Source: Lacticaseibacillus chiayiensis (GTDB taxonomy: Bacteria; Bacillota; Bacilli; Lactobacillales; Lactobacillaceae). From it: 64,000 bases of DNA. The notes beneath the pieces were generated by a model. That model worked only from the letters and a program-made list of their open reading frames with translations. It was not told the origin of the DNA and ran no database searches. The stretch is from positions 1 to 64,000 of the forward strand of contig NZ_MSSM01000006.1 of NCBI RefSeq assembly GCF_004123795.1. The letters are read 5' to 3'. Shown here piece after piece: positions 54,666 through 63,445 of the stretch (its first letter is position 1; each line of letters begins with the position of its first letter). Position numbers and translations under genes: made by a program.

Positions 54666-56827
54666 GCATCATCATCCTCCTTTGGTGCTGTCATGGGAGT
54701 AAACGTGTGCGTCGCGTGCAAATCTTCAGGTGCCTGATCGATTTCTTCACGGCGCAATGCTTCGCCCATGGCAACTGCGTGTTTAATGAAATAGGCTTGT
54801 GCATTAAGCTTGGTCACGCCGCGCAATTGCACACGCGTCCAAGTGCTATCCGGCTGGAGAACGCGGGTTTTGACGTTATCGGCCCACATAATGCTGAAAA
54901 TCTTAATGATGCGTTCGCGAATATCATCTTGCAAAATCGGAAAAAGCAGTTCGACGCGTCGGCTTAAATTACGATTCATCAAGTCAGCCGAGGAAAGATA
55001 GACATTTTCCTGACCATCAGCATAAAAGTAGTAAATCCGGCTATGTTCCAGTAACTGGCCGACAATCGAATGCACGGTGATGTTATCCGAAACGCCGGGA
55101 ATACCGACCTTCAGATTGCAAATGCCGCGAACCAGCAAATGAATCTCGACGCCAGCGTGCGAAGCTTCATAAAGCTTCTCGATCATGGCGGTATCGGACA
55201 ACGAATTCATTTTCATCTGAATCAGGGCTTTGCGACCGGCTTTGGCAGCGGTAATTTCTTCGTCGATCCGATCCATCAAATAGTCACAAATGCCAAGCGG
55301 CGCGATCACCAGTTTGTGGAAATACGGTGGTTCCGAAAAACCTGACAACATGTTGAAAATGTTCGAAGCATCTTCACCGATTTCGTTATTGCAGGTAAAT
55401 AATCCCATATCAGTATAAAGCCGAGCGGTGACATCGTTGTAATTTCCGGTCGCCATGTGCATGTAGCGCTTGATCCCTTCTTCTTCGCGCCGCACGACAA
55501 AGGCCAGTTTACAATGGGTTTTGAGACCAACTAAGCCATAAATGACGTGACAGCCGGCGTGTTCAAGTTCTTGCGCCCAGTGAACATTGTTTTCTTCGTC
55601 AAAACGAGCTTTCAATTCTACCAAGACAGTGACCTGTTTGCCATTTTCAGCGGCTTTCTTTAGGTAACGGATAATCGGTGATTTGCTCGACACGCGATAC
55701 AGCGTCATTTTCACCGCTAAGACTTGCGGATCCTGGGCAGCTTCACGGATAAAATCAATGACCGGCTGGAAACTGTCATAAGGATGCTGCATGAACACAT
55801 CCCGTTCCTTGACAACGTCAAAGATCGATTCGCGCTCAAAAGCCGGATCCATATAAGGTGTGAACGGTTTAAACAAAAGCTCTTTGTGGCCGTGAACCTG
55901 TTTCACCAGTTTACTGAGAAAATTCAGATCGATCGGCCCATGAATTTCATAAATGTCCTCATCTTTGACATTCATCGCCTTCGTTAATCGCTTCCGCAAA
56001 TGCTTGCCCATGCCCGCTTCGATTTCCAGCCGCATTACCTTGCCGCGCTGACGCTTTTTGAGTTGTGACTGAATCTCTTTCATCAGATCCGAAGCATCTT
56101 CTTCAGCCACGTCCATATCCATATCGCGAGTCACGCGGAACGTGCTGGTTTCCTTGATATCAGCGCCGACGAACAACTCGCCGACAAACATCCGAATAAC
56201 TTCTTCGAGTAAAATAAATACGTTATCGCCACCGGGTAGCCGCAAAACGCGCGGGAACACATCTGGCACCTGAACCATCGCAAACGAACGTGACTTATTA
56301 TCTTCGCTATCTTCTGGCCGAACCAAGCGAATCGCTAGGTTCAAACTATTGTTGCCGAGAAATGGGAAGGGTCTGGTCGGATCGACTCCCATCGGCGTCA
56401 GAACCGGATAAAGTTCATAGTGAAAATAGTCTGACACAAAGTCCCGTTGCTTTTGATTTAATTCGTCAGCATGCAACAACTGGATATCCACTGCCGTCAA
56501 TTTTGGCGTCAACGATCGGACCAACGTATTGTATTGCTTTTCAACCATGGCATGTGCCGTCTTGGAAATGGCATCGAGTTGTTCTTGCGGCTTCATACCG
56601 GCTGCATCCGGTTTATCGTAATTAACTGTCACCATTTTCTTTAAGGATGCGACGCGAATGTTGAAAAACTCGTCCAGATTGCTTTGGGTAATGCCCAAAA
56701 ACCGGACACGCTCGAGCAGCGGATTATTTTTATCCCGCGCTTCTTCCAACACACGATCGTTAAACGCAAGCCAACTTAGCTCGCGGTTGTTAAAATAGCG
56801 TGGTTTAGAAAAATCAAGCTTTTTCAT
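54662..56827 (-). CDS. ppk: Polyphosphate kinase
   Basis: Makes polyphosphate from ATP, reversibly. It has 721 residues. The N-terminal helical domain starts with FSKPRYFNNRELSWLAFNDRVLEEA. The catalytic His residues lie in VGLKTHCKLAFVVRR near 455 and in VGQLLEHSRIYYF near 588, with the PLD-type lobes FQPVIDFIREAAQDPQVLAVKMTLYRVS and MIEKLYEASHAGVEIHLLVRGIC. The ATG overlaps the ppx1 stop (ATGA) and GAAAGGA is upstream. Order ppx-ppk-ppx: two degraders flank the synthesiser. Confidence 0.96.
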   Translation of the reverse strand: MKKLDFSKPRYFNNRELSWLAFNDRVLEEARDKNNPLLERVRFLGITQSNLDEFFNIRVASLKKMVTVNYDKPDAAGMKPQEQLDAISKTAHAMVEKQYNTLVRSLTPKLTAVDIQLLHADELNQKQRDFVSDYFHYELYPVLTPMGVDPTRPFPFLGNNSLNLAIRLVRPEDSEDNKSRSFAMVQVPDVFPRVLRLPGGDNVFILLEEVIRMFVGELFVGADIKETSTFRVTRDMDMDVAEEDASDLMKEIQSQLKKRQRGKVMRLEIEAGMGKHLRKRLTKAMNVKDEDIYEIHGPIDLNFLSKLVKQVHGHKELLFKPFTPYMDPAFERESIFDVVKERDVFMQHPYDSFQPVIDFIREAAQDPQVLAVKMTLYRVSSKSPIIRYLKKAAENGKQVTVLVELKARFDEENNVHWAQELEHAGCHVIYGLVGLKTHCKLAFVVRREEEGIKRYMHMATGNYNDVTARLYTDMGLFTCNNEIGEDASNIFNMLSGFSEPPYFHKLVIAPLGICDYLMDRIDEEITAAKAGRKALIQMKMNSLSDTAMIEKLYEASHAGVEIHLLVRGICNLKVGIPGVSDNITVHSIVGQLLEHSRIYYFYADGQENVYLSSADLMNRNLSRRVELLFPILQDDIRERIIKIFSIMWADNVKTRVLQPDSTWTRVQLRGVTKLNAQAYFIKHAVAMGEALRREEIDQAPEDLHATHTFTPMTAPKEDDDA

Positions 56828-58353
56828 AGCATATTTCGTCCTTTCAACTCAAGTCCTACCCCGAAAACTTCTGAGAAAAATTTTCCTTTACGTGCTAAGG
56901 TCCATCGTTCTAGCTCAATATCATCGTTCACTTTGGCTGACAACACCACTTTATCCGACTTAAGCGAGACACGCATTTGTTGGATTTTTTGTTGGCGAGA
57001 AGCGTCAAGACTGTCGGCTACGCGCAAAATCGCAGACAATTTAGCAACAACCAAGCGATTTTCGGTTGACATGGTCGGAAAATTCTTCAAGTCTGACTGT
57101 GGCGTTATCGAGCTGTGGAAACGGGTAATCGTCGCCACCATTGTCACTTCCAACTCGTTTAAACCCATGATTTCCGAGGCCATAATGATATAGTTCGAGT
57201 GGGCATAATGCTTGTGGGTTTCAATATAACCGCCAATATCGCTCACTGTCGCCGCCACTTCCAGCAACAAACGTTCACGCTTACCCATCCCGTGCAGCTT
57301 TTTAAGCCGATCAAATAATTGCAACGCAAAGGTCCGCGTCGCCTGCATATGTTTGTCATCAACTCGATAACGCTTGGCTAAGTTATTGGCACTGATGACA
57401 ATTTCTTCATCTGGATCGAATCCGAGCTTTTTAAACCCACCAGCATGGGCCGCATGAACTTCAAGCCCATCGATCGCCTTGAGATCGGAAATCCAGATTG
57501 ATTGACTATTCAGTGTCTCGATCAGACGATATACGAGCAAAACCGTTGGCAGCACCAGTGACGTTTGGTTTGAAGTCAAATCATAAGTATCTGCCAGGTA
57601 CTGGTCGGATGCTTTCGTTACTTCATCGTAAAGCATGTCAAATCCCGGCCGATCGGTTTCAACCTGCCGCTTGCCTTCAGGGATCAAATTCTGAAAAATC
57701 GATAAACTGCTGCCCATCAAAATCATGTTGGTGTATTCAACCCCATGCGGCAGCAAACGCATGAAATCCAGTAAGCGGCTATCAATATAATCCCGCATGA
57801 CTTCAACATAGTTAGTCACCGAACGCTGCACATCACTCATGATTTCATAGACTCGCAACGGTCCTAACGACAAATTCCGGGAAAAGCCAAACGTGCCTTG
57901 ACAAAACGTTGTCAATTCGACTGAGCCAGAACTGATGTCAATTAACACCGTGCCTTTTTGGGTAATCTCGGCAAATTGCGGAAATTTGACCATAATGGCT
58001 TGGGTCCGGAAAAACGCCTCTTCCGATAACGAGGTTGTTCGGATCAGCCAACCGGTACGGGTATAAAGCTGGTCCCGAACAAATTCGGCATTATCCGCTT
58101 CAGCCCAACTGGTACTGGCATAAACATTGACCGTTGTTACCCCATAGTCGTTAAAAATCTGATTGATCGCATCAAAAGCCTGAACAATGGTATCAACGGT
58201 TTCCGGGAGAATTTCATGTTCAGCATAAAAATCATCCCCGATGGCAACTGGATATTTACCGCGTTCAATTGTTTTGAGTGTCCGTAAATTGGTGATGCTG
58301 AAAACGATGGATTGTGCCCCGATCATCGCGAATCCCTGTATATTGTTTGCCAT
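56824..58353 (-). CDS. ppx1: Exopolyphosphatase with C-terminal HD-like domain
   Basis: About 509 residues. The N-terminal Ppx/GppA domains have SSGSVELTTFCQGTFGFSRNLSLG near 145 and SEEAFFRTQ near 112, typical of the family. The C-terminal third has the HD-like segment LEVAATVSDIGGYIETHKHYAHSNYIIMASE near 370, which is a Ppx-specific HD-type domain. The chosen start is MANNIQGFAMIG at 58353; the ATG five codons upstream (58368) is also possible because neither has a strong ribosome site. It is the first gene of the ppx-ppk-ppx string, joined to ppk by ATGA. Confidence 0.88.
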   Translation of the reverse strand: MANNIQGFAMIGAQSIVFSITNLRTLKTIERGKYPVAIGDDFYAEHEILPETVDTIVQAFDAINQIFNDYGVTTVNVYASTSWAEADNAEFVRDQLYTRTGWLIRTTSLSEEAFFRTQAIMVKFPQFAEITQKGTVLIDISSGSVELTTFCQGTFGFSRNLSLGPLRVYEIMSDVQRSVTNYVEVMRDYIDSRLLDFMRLLPHGVEYTNMILMGSSLSIFQNLIPEGKRQVETDRPGFDMLYDEVTKASDQYLADTYDLTSNQTSLVLPTVLLVYRLIETLNSQSIWISDLKAIDGLEVHAAHAGGFKKLGFDPDEEIVISANNLAKRYRVDDKHMQATRTFALQLFDRLKKLHGMGKRERLLLEVAATVSDIGGYIETHKHYAHSNYIIMASEIMGLNELEVTMVATITRFHSSITPQSDLKNFPTMSTENRLVVAKLSAILRVADSLDASRQQKIQQMRVSLKSDKVVLSAKVNDDIELERWTLARKGKFFSEVFGVGLELKGRNML

Positions 58354-58803
58354 GTCCGTTCCGTCCATTCTTTCTAGTTTCCCCAAGCCGTTTGATGCAT
58401 CTAATGTCATGATAGCACGGCTCATTTTGGTTGCATGAGTTTTTAGTCAAGCCGTATTGACCGACTCACCGATCCAATTTAAGTTTACCAAAAATTTGGG
58501 TGATACTTCGCCGAATTTCGCACGGATTCACAACTTCTTCCAATTATTTAGCTATCATATGGAGACTGGACCAATATGAGTCACAGCGGACCCCATTTCC
58601 GAAAAAAAGAGCGCTTTTTACGCTATCCCCAAAATTTTTGTGATAATCTTAGGCCAGCATGAAACAAAGCTAAAAGAAGTCTCACTTTGGATCGTGCTCG
58701 ATGCTGGTCATTCAGGGAAAACCGACTTTGGCGGCCTTCCGTCTCAGCTACAATCAATCTTACTGAAACACGCGTCTTTAATCTTGCGAAAAGGAAGTCA
58801 ATC
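58354..58803. other. Divergent intergenic region of ppx1 and the methyltransferase gene
   Basis: 450 bp with no supported gene. It should hold the promoters of the polyphosphate operon (minus) and the methyltransferase (plus), but no consensus pair was convincing. A 28-codon frame at 58576-58662 with GGAG upstream is listed as rejected. Confidence 0.5.
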
Positions 58804-59628
58804 ATGAAGAATCACCTTGATGACATCACCAAACTTATGGCACTCGCGCCTACTGCTGATAGTTATGCTATCCAGCGTCGACAAACCGCCCACCGCATCG
58901 CCATTGCCGACACGTGGCAGGTTCAACCCGATGAAAACATTCTCGAAATCGGCTGTGGTCAAGGTGACTTGAGCACAGTTTTGGCCGATCGTGTCGGCCC
59001 CGGCGGCCATGTCACCGGCATTGATATTGCGCCGCGCGAGTACGGAGCACCACTGACATTGGGCCAAGCATGGGATCACTTATTTAATGGTCCATTAGCC
59101 AAACGCTTAACGGTACATTTCAATACCAACCTCACAAACGGACTTGGCTCACTTGCCGATCAACATTTTGACCGAATCGTCATGGCTCACAGTCTTTGGT
59201 ACTTTGAGTCCGCCAATGCATTGGCGCTGCTCTTAAACAACTTGCGGACGATTGGCGATTTTGTGGATGTTGCGGAATGGTCACTGCAGCCTACTGCGCT
59301 TAATCAAATCGGTCATCTGCAGGCAGCTATGATCCAAGGACTGCTTTATGCAATCGCTCCTAGTGATGTTGCTAACATCCGCACCCTGATCACGCCGGAC
59401 ACTTTGACCCAAATGGCACATGACCATACCTGGACCTATACGGCAGGCCAACTGATCGAAGACCCGGATTTGGATGATGCTCGCTGGGAAATCGCAACCA
59501 CCAACGCTTTGCTGACAGAGTTGAAGTTAAGTACCGATTTACGTGATCGTGTGAAGCCGCAACTGGAAGCGATGCAACACAATGGCACCGCTACTCTGCC
59601 AACTTTTACCGGCCGCATCACGTTTTAA
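58804..59628 (+). CDS. Class I SAM-dependent methyltransferase
   Basis: 274 residues. The SAM motif I is ENILEIGCGQGDLSTVLADRVGPGGHVTGIDIA near residues 42-74 (LEIGCGQG), with the acidic Asp in GIDIA; motif IV is FDRIVMAHSLWYF near 122-134. The substrate is unknown: relatives modify small molecules or rRNA. The start at 58804 has AAGGAAG 6-12 nt upstream; an upstream in-frame codon would make an unlikely extension. It is followed by a GNAT gene 25 bp downstream. Confidence 0.9.
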   Translation: MKNHLDDITKLMALAPTADSYAIQRRQTAHRIAIADTWQVQPDENILEIGCGQGDLSTVLADRVGPGGHVTGIDIAPREYGAPLTLGQAWDHLFNGPLAKRLTVHFNTNLTNGLGSLADQHFDRIVMAHSLWYFESANALALLLNNLRTIGDFVDVAEWSLQPTALNQIGHLQAAMIQGLLYAIAPSDVANIRTLITPDTLTQMAHDHTWTYTAGQLIEDPDLDDARWEIATTNALLTELKLSTDLRDRVKPQLEAMQHNGTATLPTFTGRITF

Positions 59629-59653
59629 CCGCCAAGAAAGCTGATGATGAACG

Positions 59654-60160
59654 ATGATCGAATTTGTACCGGCAACTGCCGCCGACTTGCCTAAAATAGT
59701 CGCCATTTATAACGAAACGATCCCTACCCATGAGGCAACTGCGGATTTACAGCCACAAACCGTTGCGCAAAAATCCGCGTGGTTCGCCGCGCACAACGAC
59801 CATTTCCCGGCGTGGGTGATCCAAAACCACCACGAAACAGTTGGCTGGCTGACACTCTCGGCTTACAGCGACCGCGCGGCGTATGACCAAACAGCCGAGA
59901 TCAGTTTGTATCTCGATCGAGCTGCCCGTGGTCATCACGTCGGCAGCGCCGCACTGGCCTTCGTTGATCACGAGGCCCCTGCCCACGGCCTGACCACCGT
60001 CATCGCCCGCATCTTTGGTCACAACCAGACAAGCCGCCATTTATTTCAGAAATTTGGCTACGACCAGTGGGGCCACTTACCGGCCATCGCGACTTTGCCA
60101 GAAGGCCACGCAGATCTGGAGGTTTATGGTAAGCATTTTGTAATATCGGCCAGTAAATAG
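59654..60160 (+). CDS. GNAT-family N-acetyltransferase (phosphinothricin acetyltransferase-like)
   Basis: 168 residues. The acetyl-CoA loop is RAARGHHVGSAALAFVD near residues 92-108 (R/Q-x-x-G-x-G/A), preceded by the strand AEISLYLD. The fold and the late LFQKFGYDQWGHLP follow the Pat/Bar-like subgroup of GNAT enzymes, which acetylate small amines. The substrate is unknown. Its start has no strong ribosome site, so it may rely on the methyltransferase gene 25 bp upstream. A strong terminator follows. Confidence 0.88.
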   Translation: MIEFVPATAADLPKIVAIYNETIPTHEATADLQPQTVAQKSAWFAAHNDHFPAWVIQNHHETVGWLTLSAYSDRAAYDQTAEISLYLDRAARGHHVGSAALAFVDHEAPAHGLTTVIARIFGHNQTSRHLFQKFGYDQWGHLPAIATLPEGHADLEVYGKHFVISASK

Positions 60161-60217
60161 AAACAGACAAATGAGTCTCAGCCGCAGTATTTGCGAAACT
60201 CATTTGTCTGTTTTTTT
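60161..60217. terminator. Bidirectional terminator between the GNAT and MATE genes
   Basis: AAACAGACAAATGAGT (60161-60176) and ACTCATTTGTCTGTTT (60198-60213) are perfect 16-bp arms, with a T tract after. It serves both convergent genes. Confidence 0.93.
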
Positions 60218-60239
60218 GTAACCCGTGAATAGCAGTAAC

Positions 60240-61595
60240 TCACTCTTGCTCACCGGCAAGGGTGTCTTCCTGCTGCCTAATACGCCGCATAGTGCGGACA
60301 TAGGAACTGACCAGTACTAGCACGCTGCCGAACCATGCCAAAGGGTTGGCGGCGGACGCGCCGGCAAAGCCGAAAGGCACCACTAGGAAAATGGCCGCAA
60401 ACGCCCGCATGCCGAGTTCGAAGAAGCCCGCAACGGTCGGTACCAAAGTCTGGCCCAATCCTTGCAGCAAATTGCGAATCGTGAACAGAATCGCTAACAA
60501 CCAATACATGCTGGCATTGTAATGGAAATACGTCTGGGCCAAAGCCGTAACCGCTGGCTGATTCGGACCAAGGAATAAGTTGACGAGTGGTTTACTGAAG
60601 AAAATAATCAAGGCTCCTAGCACCAATGACAAGCCGACATTGACAACCAGCGTCTGGTAAACTCCGCGACGGATACGACCATAAGCTTTTGCACCAAGAT
60701 TCTGTGCCGCAAACGTGGCCATGGCTACCCCGAACGAAGAAGAAGGCAACGTCGCCAGCTGGTCAATCCGTCCGGCCGCCGTGTACGCCGCGACCGCGTT
60801 GGTGCCAAGCGTGTTGAGCATGACCTGTAAAATCACCGCCCCAATAGCAATGATGGACATTTGAAAGCCCATCGGCAGGCCCACTTTTAGATGGCGCAAA
60901 ATATCCCGCCAATCGATTCGTAGGTCACTGCGTCGGATGACTAACAACGGAATTCTCATGCGGATATACACCCAGCAAAGAAGTGCCGCAATGACTTGGG
61001 CACTGACGGTTGCGTAACCGGCACCGGCAACCCCGGAATGAAAACCAAGAATGAACCAAAAGTCCAATGCAATATTGATAATGGTCGCAATAATCAGGAA
61101 GATCAGTGGCGTTCGCGAATCACCCAGTGCCCGTAACATATTGCTCAACAAGTTGAACGCCATCGACGCAATAATGCCAAAGTAAATGACCCGCACAAAG
61201 GCAATCGAATCGTCCATGATGTCCGGTGGCGTCTGCATCAGCGCAAGCAATGGTCGCGTCATGCTCACCGCGCCGACAGTCAGGATCAAGGAAATACCAA
61301 GCGTAATCCAAACACTCGTCCCAAAACTCCGCCGCACCCGCCGATAATCATGGGCACCATAAGCTTGCGCCGTTAAGATCGACAATCCTGCCGTTGTTCC
61401 TTGGGCAAAGCCGATAATTAAAAAAACAATACTAGATGTTGCACCGACAGCTGCCAAAGCATCTTTGCCAATCGTTCGGCCAACAATCAGCGCATCCATA
61501 AAACTGTAAAGCTGTTGAAAAAGATTCCCGATTAACAGTGGGATCGTAAACAACACGATCAGTTTCAATGGTTTGCCAATTGTTAAATTGCGCAT
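60240..61595 (-). CDS. MATE-family efflux transporter
   Basis: 451 residues with twelve hydrophobic helices. The family signature is at the start: LFTIPLLIGNLFQQLYSFMDALIVGRTIGKDALAAVG (residues 13-49), then the second repeat with IAIGAVILQVMLNTLGTNAVAAYTAAGRIDQLATLPSSSFGVAMATFAAQNLGAKAY near 245-301. Drug or toxic-compound export by H+ or Na+ antiport is the usual role. The start at 61595 has GGAGG 5-9 nt upstream. Repeat copy J and the TPM genes lie behind it. Confidence 0.92.
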   Translation of the reverse strand: MRNLTIGKPLKLIVLFTIPLLIGNLFQQLYSFMDALIVGRTIGKDALAAVGATSSIVFLIIGFAQGTTAGLSILTAQAYGAHDYRRVRRSFGTSVWITLGISLILTVGAVSMTRPLLALMQTPPDIMDDSIAFVRVIYFGIIASMAFNLLSNMLRALGDSRTPLIFLIIATIINIALDFWFILGFHSGVAGAGYATVSAQVIAALLCWVYIRMRIPLLVIRRSDLRIDWRDILRHLKVGLPMGFQMSIIAIGAVILQVMLNTLGTNAVAAYTAAGRIDQLATLPSSSFGVAMATFAAQNLGAKAYGRIRRGVYQTLVVNVGLSLVLGALIIFFSKPLVNLFLGPNQPAVTALAQTYFHYNASMYWLLAILFTIRNLLQGLGQTLVPTVAGFFELGMRAFAAIFLVVPFGFAGASAANPLAWFGSVLVLVSSYVRTMRRIRQQEDTLAGEQE

Positions 61596-61663
61596 ATTAA
61601 CCTCCAAAATTTTTGTGTTTGTGTGACTGCGGGTGGGGAAAGGCTAAGCTTCTTTCTTACTCC

Positions 61664-61760
61664 CATAACGCGCTCACCGGCGCAGGAGTCTGCGTGTAAG
61701 GACCTTGGTCGCAATGTCCACTTACACTCCGACTCCTAAGCGCGCCGGTTCGCGCTCAAC
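61664..61760. repeat. Palindromic intergenic element, copy J
   Basis: CATAACGCGCTCACCGGCGCAGGAGTC with GACTCCTAAGCGCGCCGGTTCGCGCTC: the outer stem, AGGAGTC/GACTCCT and GTGTAAG/CTTACAC are intact. The inner hairpin is shortened to ACCTTGG...CGCAATGTCC. Confidence 0.85.
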
Positions 61761-61779
61761 AATTTTTCCACCATAGCAC

Positions 61780-61809
61780 AAAAAACCAGACAGCTGAATA
61801 ACTGTCTGG
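61780..61809 (-). terminator. Terminator of the lemA-TPM unit
   Basis: CCAGACAG and CTGTCTGG form an 8-bp perfect stem around TTATTCAG, followed by TTTTTTG on the minus strand. Confidence 0.88.
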
Positions 61810-61829
61810 TAAATGAAATATATTTGCAA

Positions 61830-62690
61830 TCAAACGTCGGCGCCGCCACCACCGGAGCTGCCGCCGCCCCAGCTTGAGCCGCCTCCGGATCCGCCGCCAA
61901 AACCACCGCCGAACCCGCCTCCGCCGCCTCTTCGGCCTGCAGAGAGCAAGGCGTCGATGATCAGCCACAGCCAGAAGCCGCTATCGCCATCGCGGCGGCG
62001 ACCTCCGCGGCCACCACCGCCACGGCCGCCAAAGATAAGCGCAACGACAACAACCGCCAGGAAGATTAAAATAATTTTTCCCAAGAGGCTGCCACCTTGA
62101 TTGTGGCCTGTGCTGCGGTATTGATTCATGGTGTCATCGGATACTGTGTTCTGGTCTTTTGGAAATTTATATTTCTTATCAATCACAGTCGCAACGGCAT
62201 TAAACACCTTACGCAACGCTCGGTTTAAATCTGCCTTGTTATGTGACTTAATCGACTTCAGATTGCTGTCAAGAATCTGCCCAGCCAAGGCATCCGGCAA
62301 ATCACCTTCAAGGCCATAACCCACTTCGATCCGCAGATTCTGTTTGCCATTATTGTCGGCATACAGAATCAGGACACCATTATCAGTGCCCTTTTTGCCA
62401 ATGCCCCACTTTTGAAACAAATCCGGGGCATAGTCTGACAGCGGATCGCCGTGGGTGGACTTTAAAGCAGCGACTGCAATTTGCGGCTGCTGCTTTGTCC
62501 CCTGGTAGTAGCGATTCTTTTGATCAACTAATTGCTTGGTTTCATCGTCAAGATAATGGCCCTGATCCAGGTAATAATGGTCAGTCGGTCGTGCCGGCAG
62601 ATTCTCAGCCGCTGCCACCGGATGAGCTGCACCGGCAAACAGCAGCAAGCCTGTCAGCGCGGCTAATAACCACGCTAAATGCCTGCGCAT
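61830..62690 (-). CDS. TPM-domain exported protein with Gly-rich tail (YgcG-like)
   Basis: 286 residues. A signal peptide (MRRHLAWLLAALTGLLLF, cut near residue 27) is followed by the TPM fold: TDHYYLDQGHYLDDETKQLVDQKN and TDNGVLILYADNNGKQNLRIEVGYGLEGDLPD. A second hydrophobic helix (KIILIFLAVVVVALIFG near 205) leads into a Gly-rich, Ser-rich tail (GGGGGFGGGFGGGSGGG). It resembles YgcG/YdjH-like proteins, whose role is unclear. Directly after lemA (8 bp), a pairing common in bacteria. Confidence 0.9.
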   Translation of the reverse strand: MRRHLAWLLAALTGLLLFAGAAHPVAAAENLPARPTDHYYLDQGHYLDDETKQLVDQKNRYYQGTKQQPQIAVAALKSTHGDPLSDYAPDLFQKWGIGKKGTDNGVLILYADNNGKQNLRIEVGYGLEGDLPDALAGQILDSNLKSIKSHNKADLNRALRKVFNAVATVIDKKYKFPKDQNTVSDDTMNQYRSTGHNQGGSLLGKIILIFLAVVVVALIFGGRGGGGRGGRRRDGDSGFWLWLIIDALLSAGRRGGGGGFGGGFGGGSGGGSSWGGGSSGGGGADV

Positions 62691-62698
62691 GGCGCCAC

Positions 62699-63307
62699 CT
62701 ACTTCCCGGTACTGGAGCTATTACTTGAAAAGTCAACGCTTGGCACTGTCTGGGCTGACGGGGTGGCTTTGAAGGTATCCTTCTTACCCAAGCCCATCAT
62801 ACTGGCAAAAATGTTCTTCGGGAACGTCACCACGCTTTGATTGTAATCACGTACTTTGTCAATATAGCGTTTCCGTTCAACCGAAATCCGGTTCTCACTG
62901 CCTTCAAGCTGTGTCATCAACGTGTTCACCTGGTTACTGCTTTGCAAACTCGGATAGTTTTCCTTGATAACGTTAATTAAGGTACCTACGCTCTTGTTCA
63001 ACTGATCGTCAGCCTTAGCCTTGCCAGTTGTTGTGTTCGCGTTTGCATAGGACTTGCGGGCTTCGGCAATCTCACCGAAGACCTTTTGTTCCTGACCCAT
63101 CTGGCCCTTAACGGCATTCACCAGGTTAGGCACCAAATCCGCACGCCGCTGCATGACATTTTCAACTTGGCTCCATTGTGCCTCAACCGCCTGATTCTGC
63201 TTTGCTAATGAGTTATACGTGCCAATCCCAAAAATCAGGCAGATGGCCACAATCACGCCGAGCACAATACTTGTAACTGCAACTGGACTTAGTCGTTTCG
63301 TTTTCAT
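62699..63307 (-). CDS. lemA: LemA-family protein
   Basis: About 202 residues. A single N-terminal membrane helix (AVTSIVLGVIVAICLIFGI) precedes a soluble helical-bundle domain with the family signature QWSQVENVMQRRADLVPNLVNAVKG near 45-69. Near the end comes VRDYNQSVVTFPKNIFASMMG. LemA proteins lie at the membrane with the outside domain exposed; the function is not established. Two in-frame ATGs (63310, 63307) fit; the second has GGAG 8 nt upstream. It is joined to the TPM gene 8 bp downstream. Confidence 0.9.
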   Translation of the reverse strand: MKTKRLSPVAVTSIVLGVIVAICLIFGIGTYNSLAKQNQAVEAQWSQVENVMQRRADLVPNLVNAVKGQMGQEQKVFGEIAEARKSYANANTTTGKAKADDQLNKSVGTLINVIKENYPSLQSSNQVNTLMTQLEGSENRISVERKRYIDKVRDYNQSVVTFPKNIFASMMGLGKKDTFKATPSAQTVPSVDFSSNSSSTGK

Positions 63308-63445
63308 CATCAATTCTCCTCTGGGACGCACCTCAGCAGCAAAAAAAAACGTTGCTAGGCCAATTCGCGTCCGTAATCAAGTTTTTCACTTCCTTTTTAT
63401 TTTACCATGCCGGTACCAATCAACATCCGGCTAAAGACGGATCTG

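Noticed and set aside
58576-58662. 28-codon frame with GGAG upstream in the ppx1/methyltransferase gap
   Set aside because: Short, no recognisable features, basic composition typical of chance frames, and no promoter or terminator of its own. Conservation would be needed.
61813-62100. Proline-rich plus-strand frame opposite the TPM gene
   Set aside because: It is the complement of the Gly-rich tail codons, so the proline runs are a by-product.
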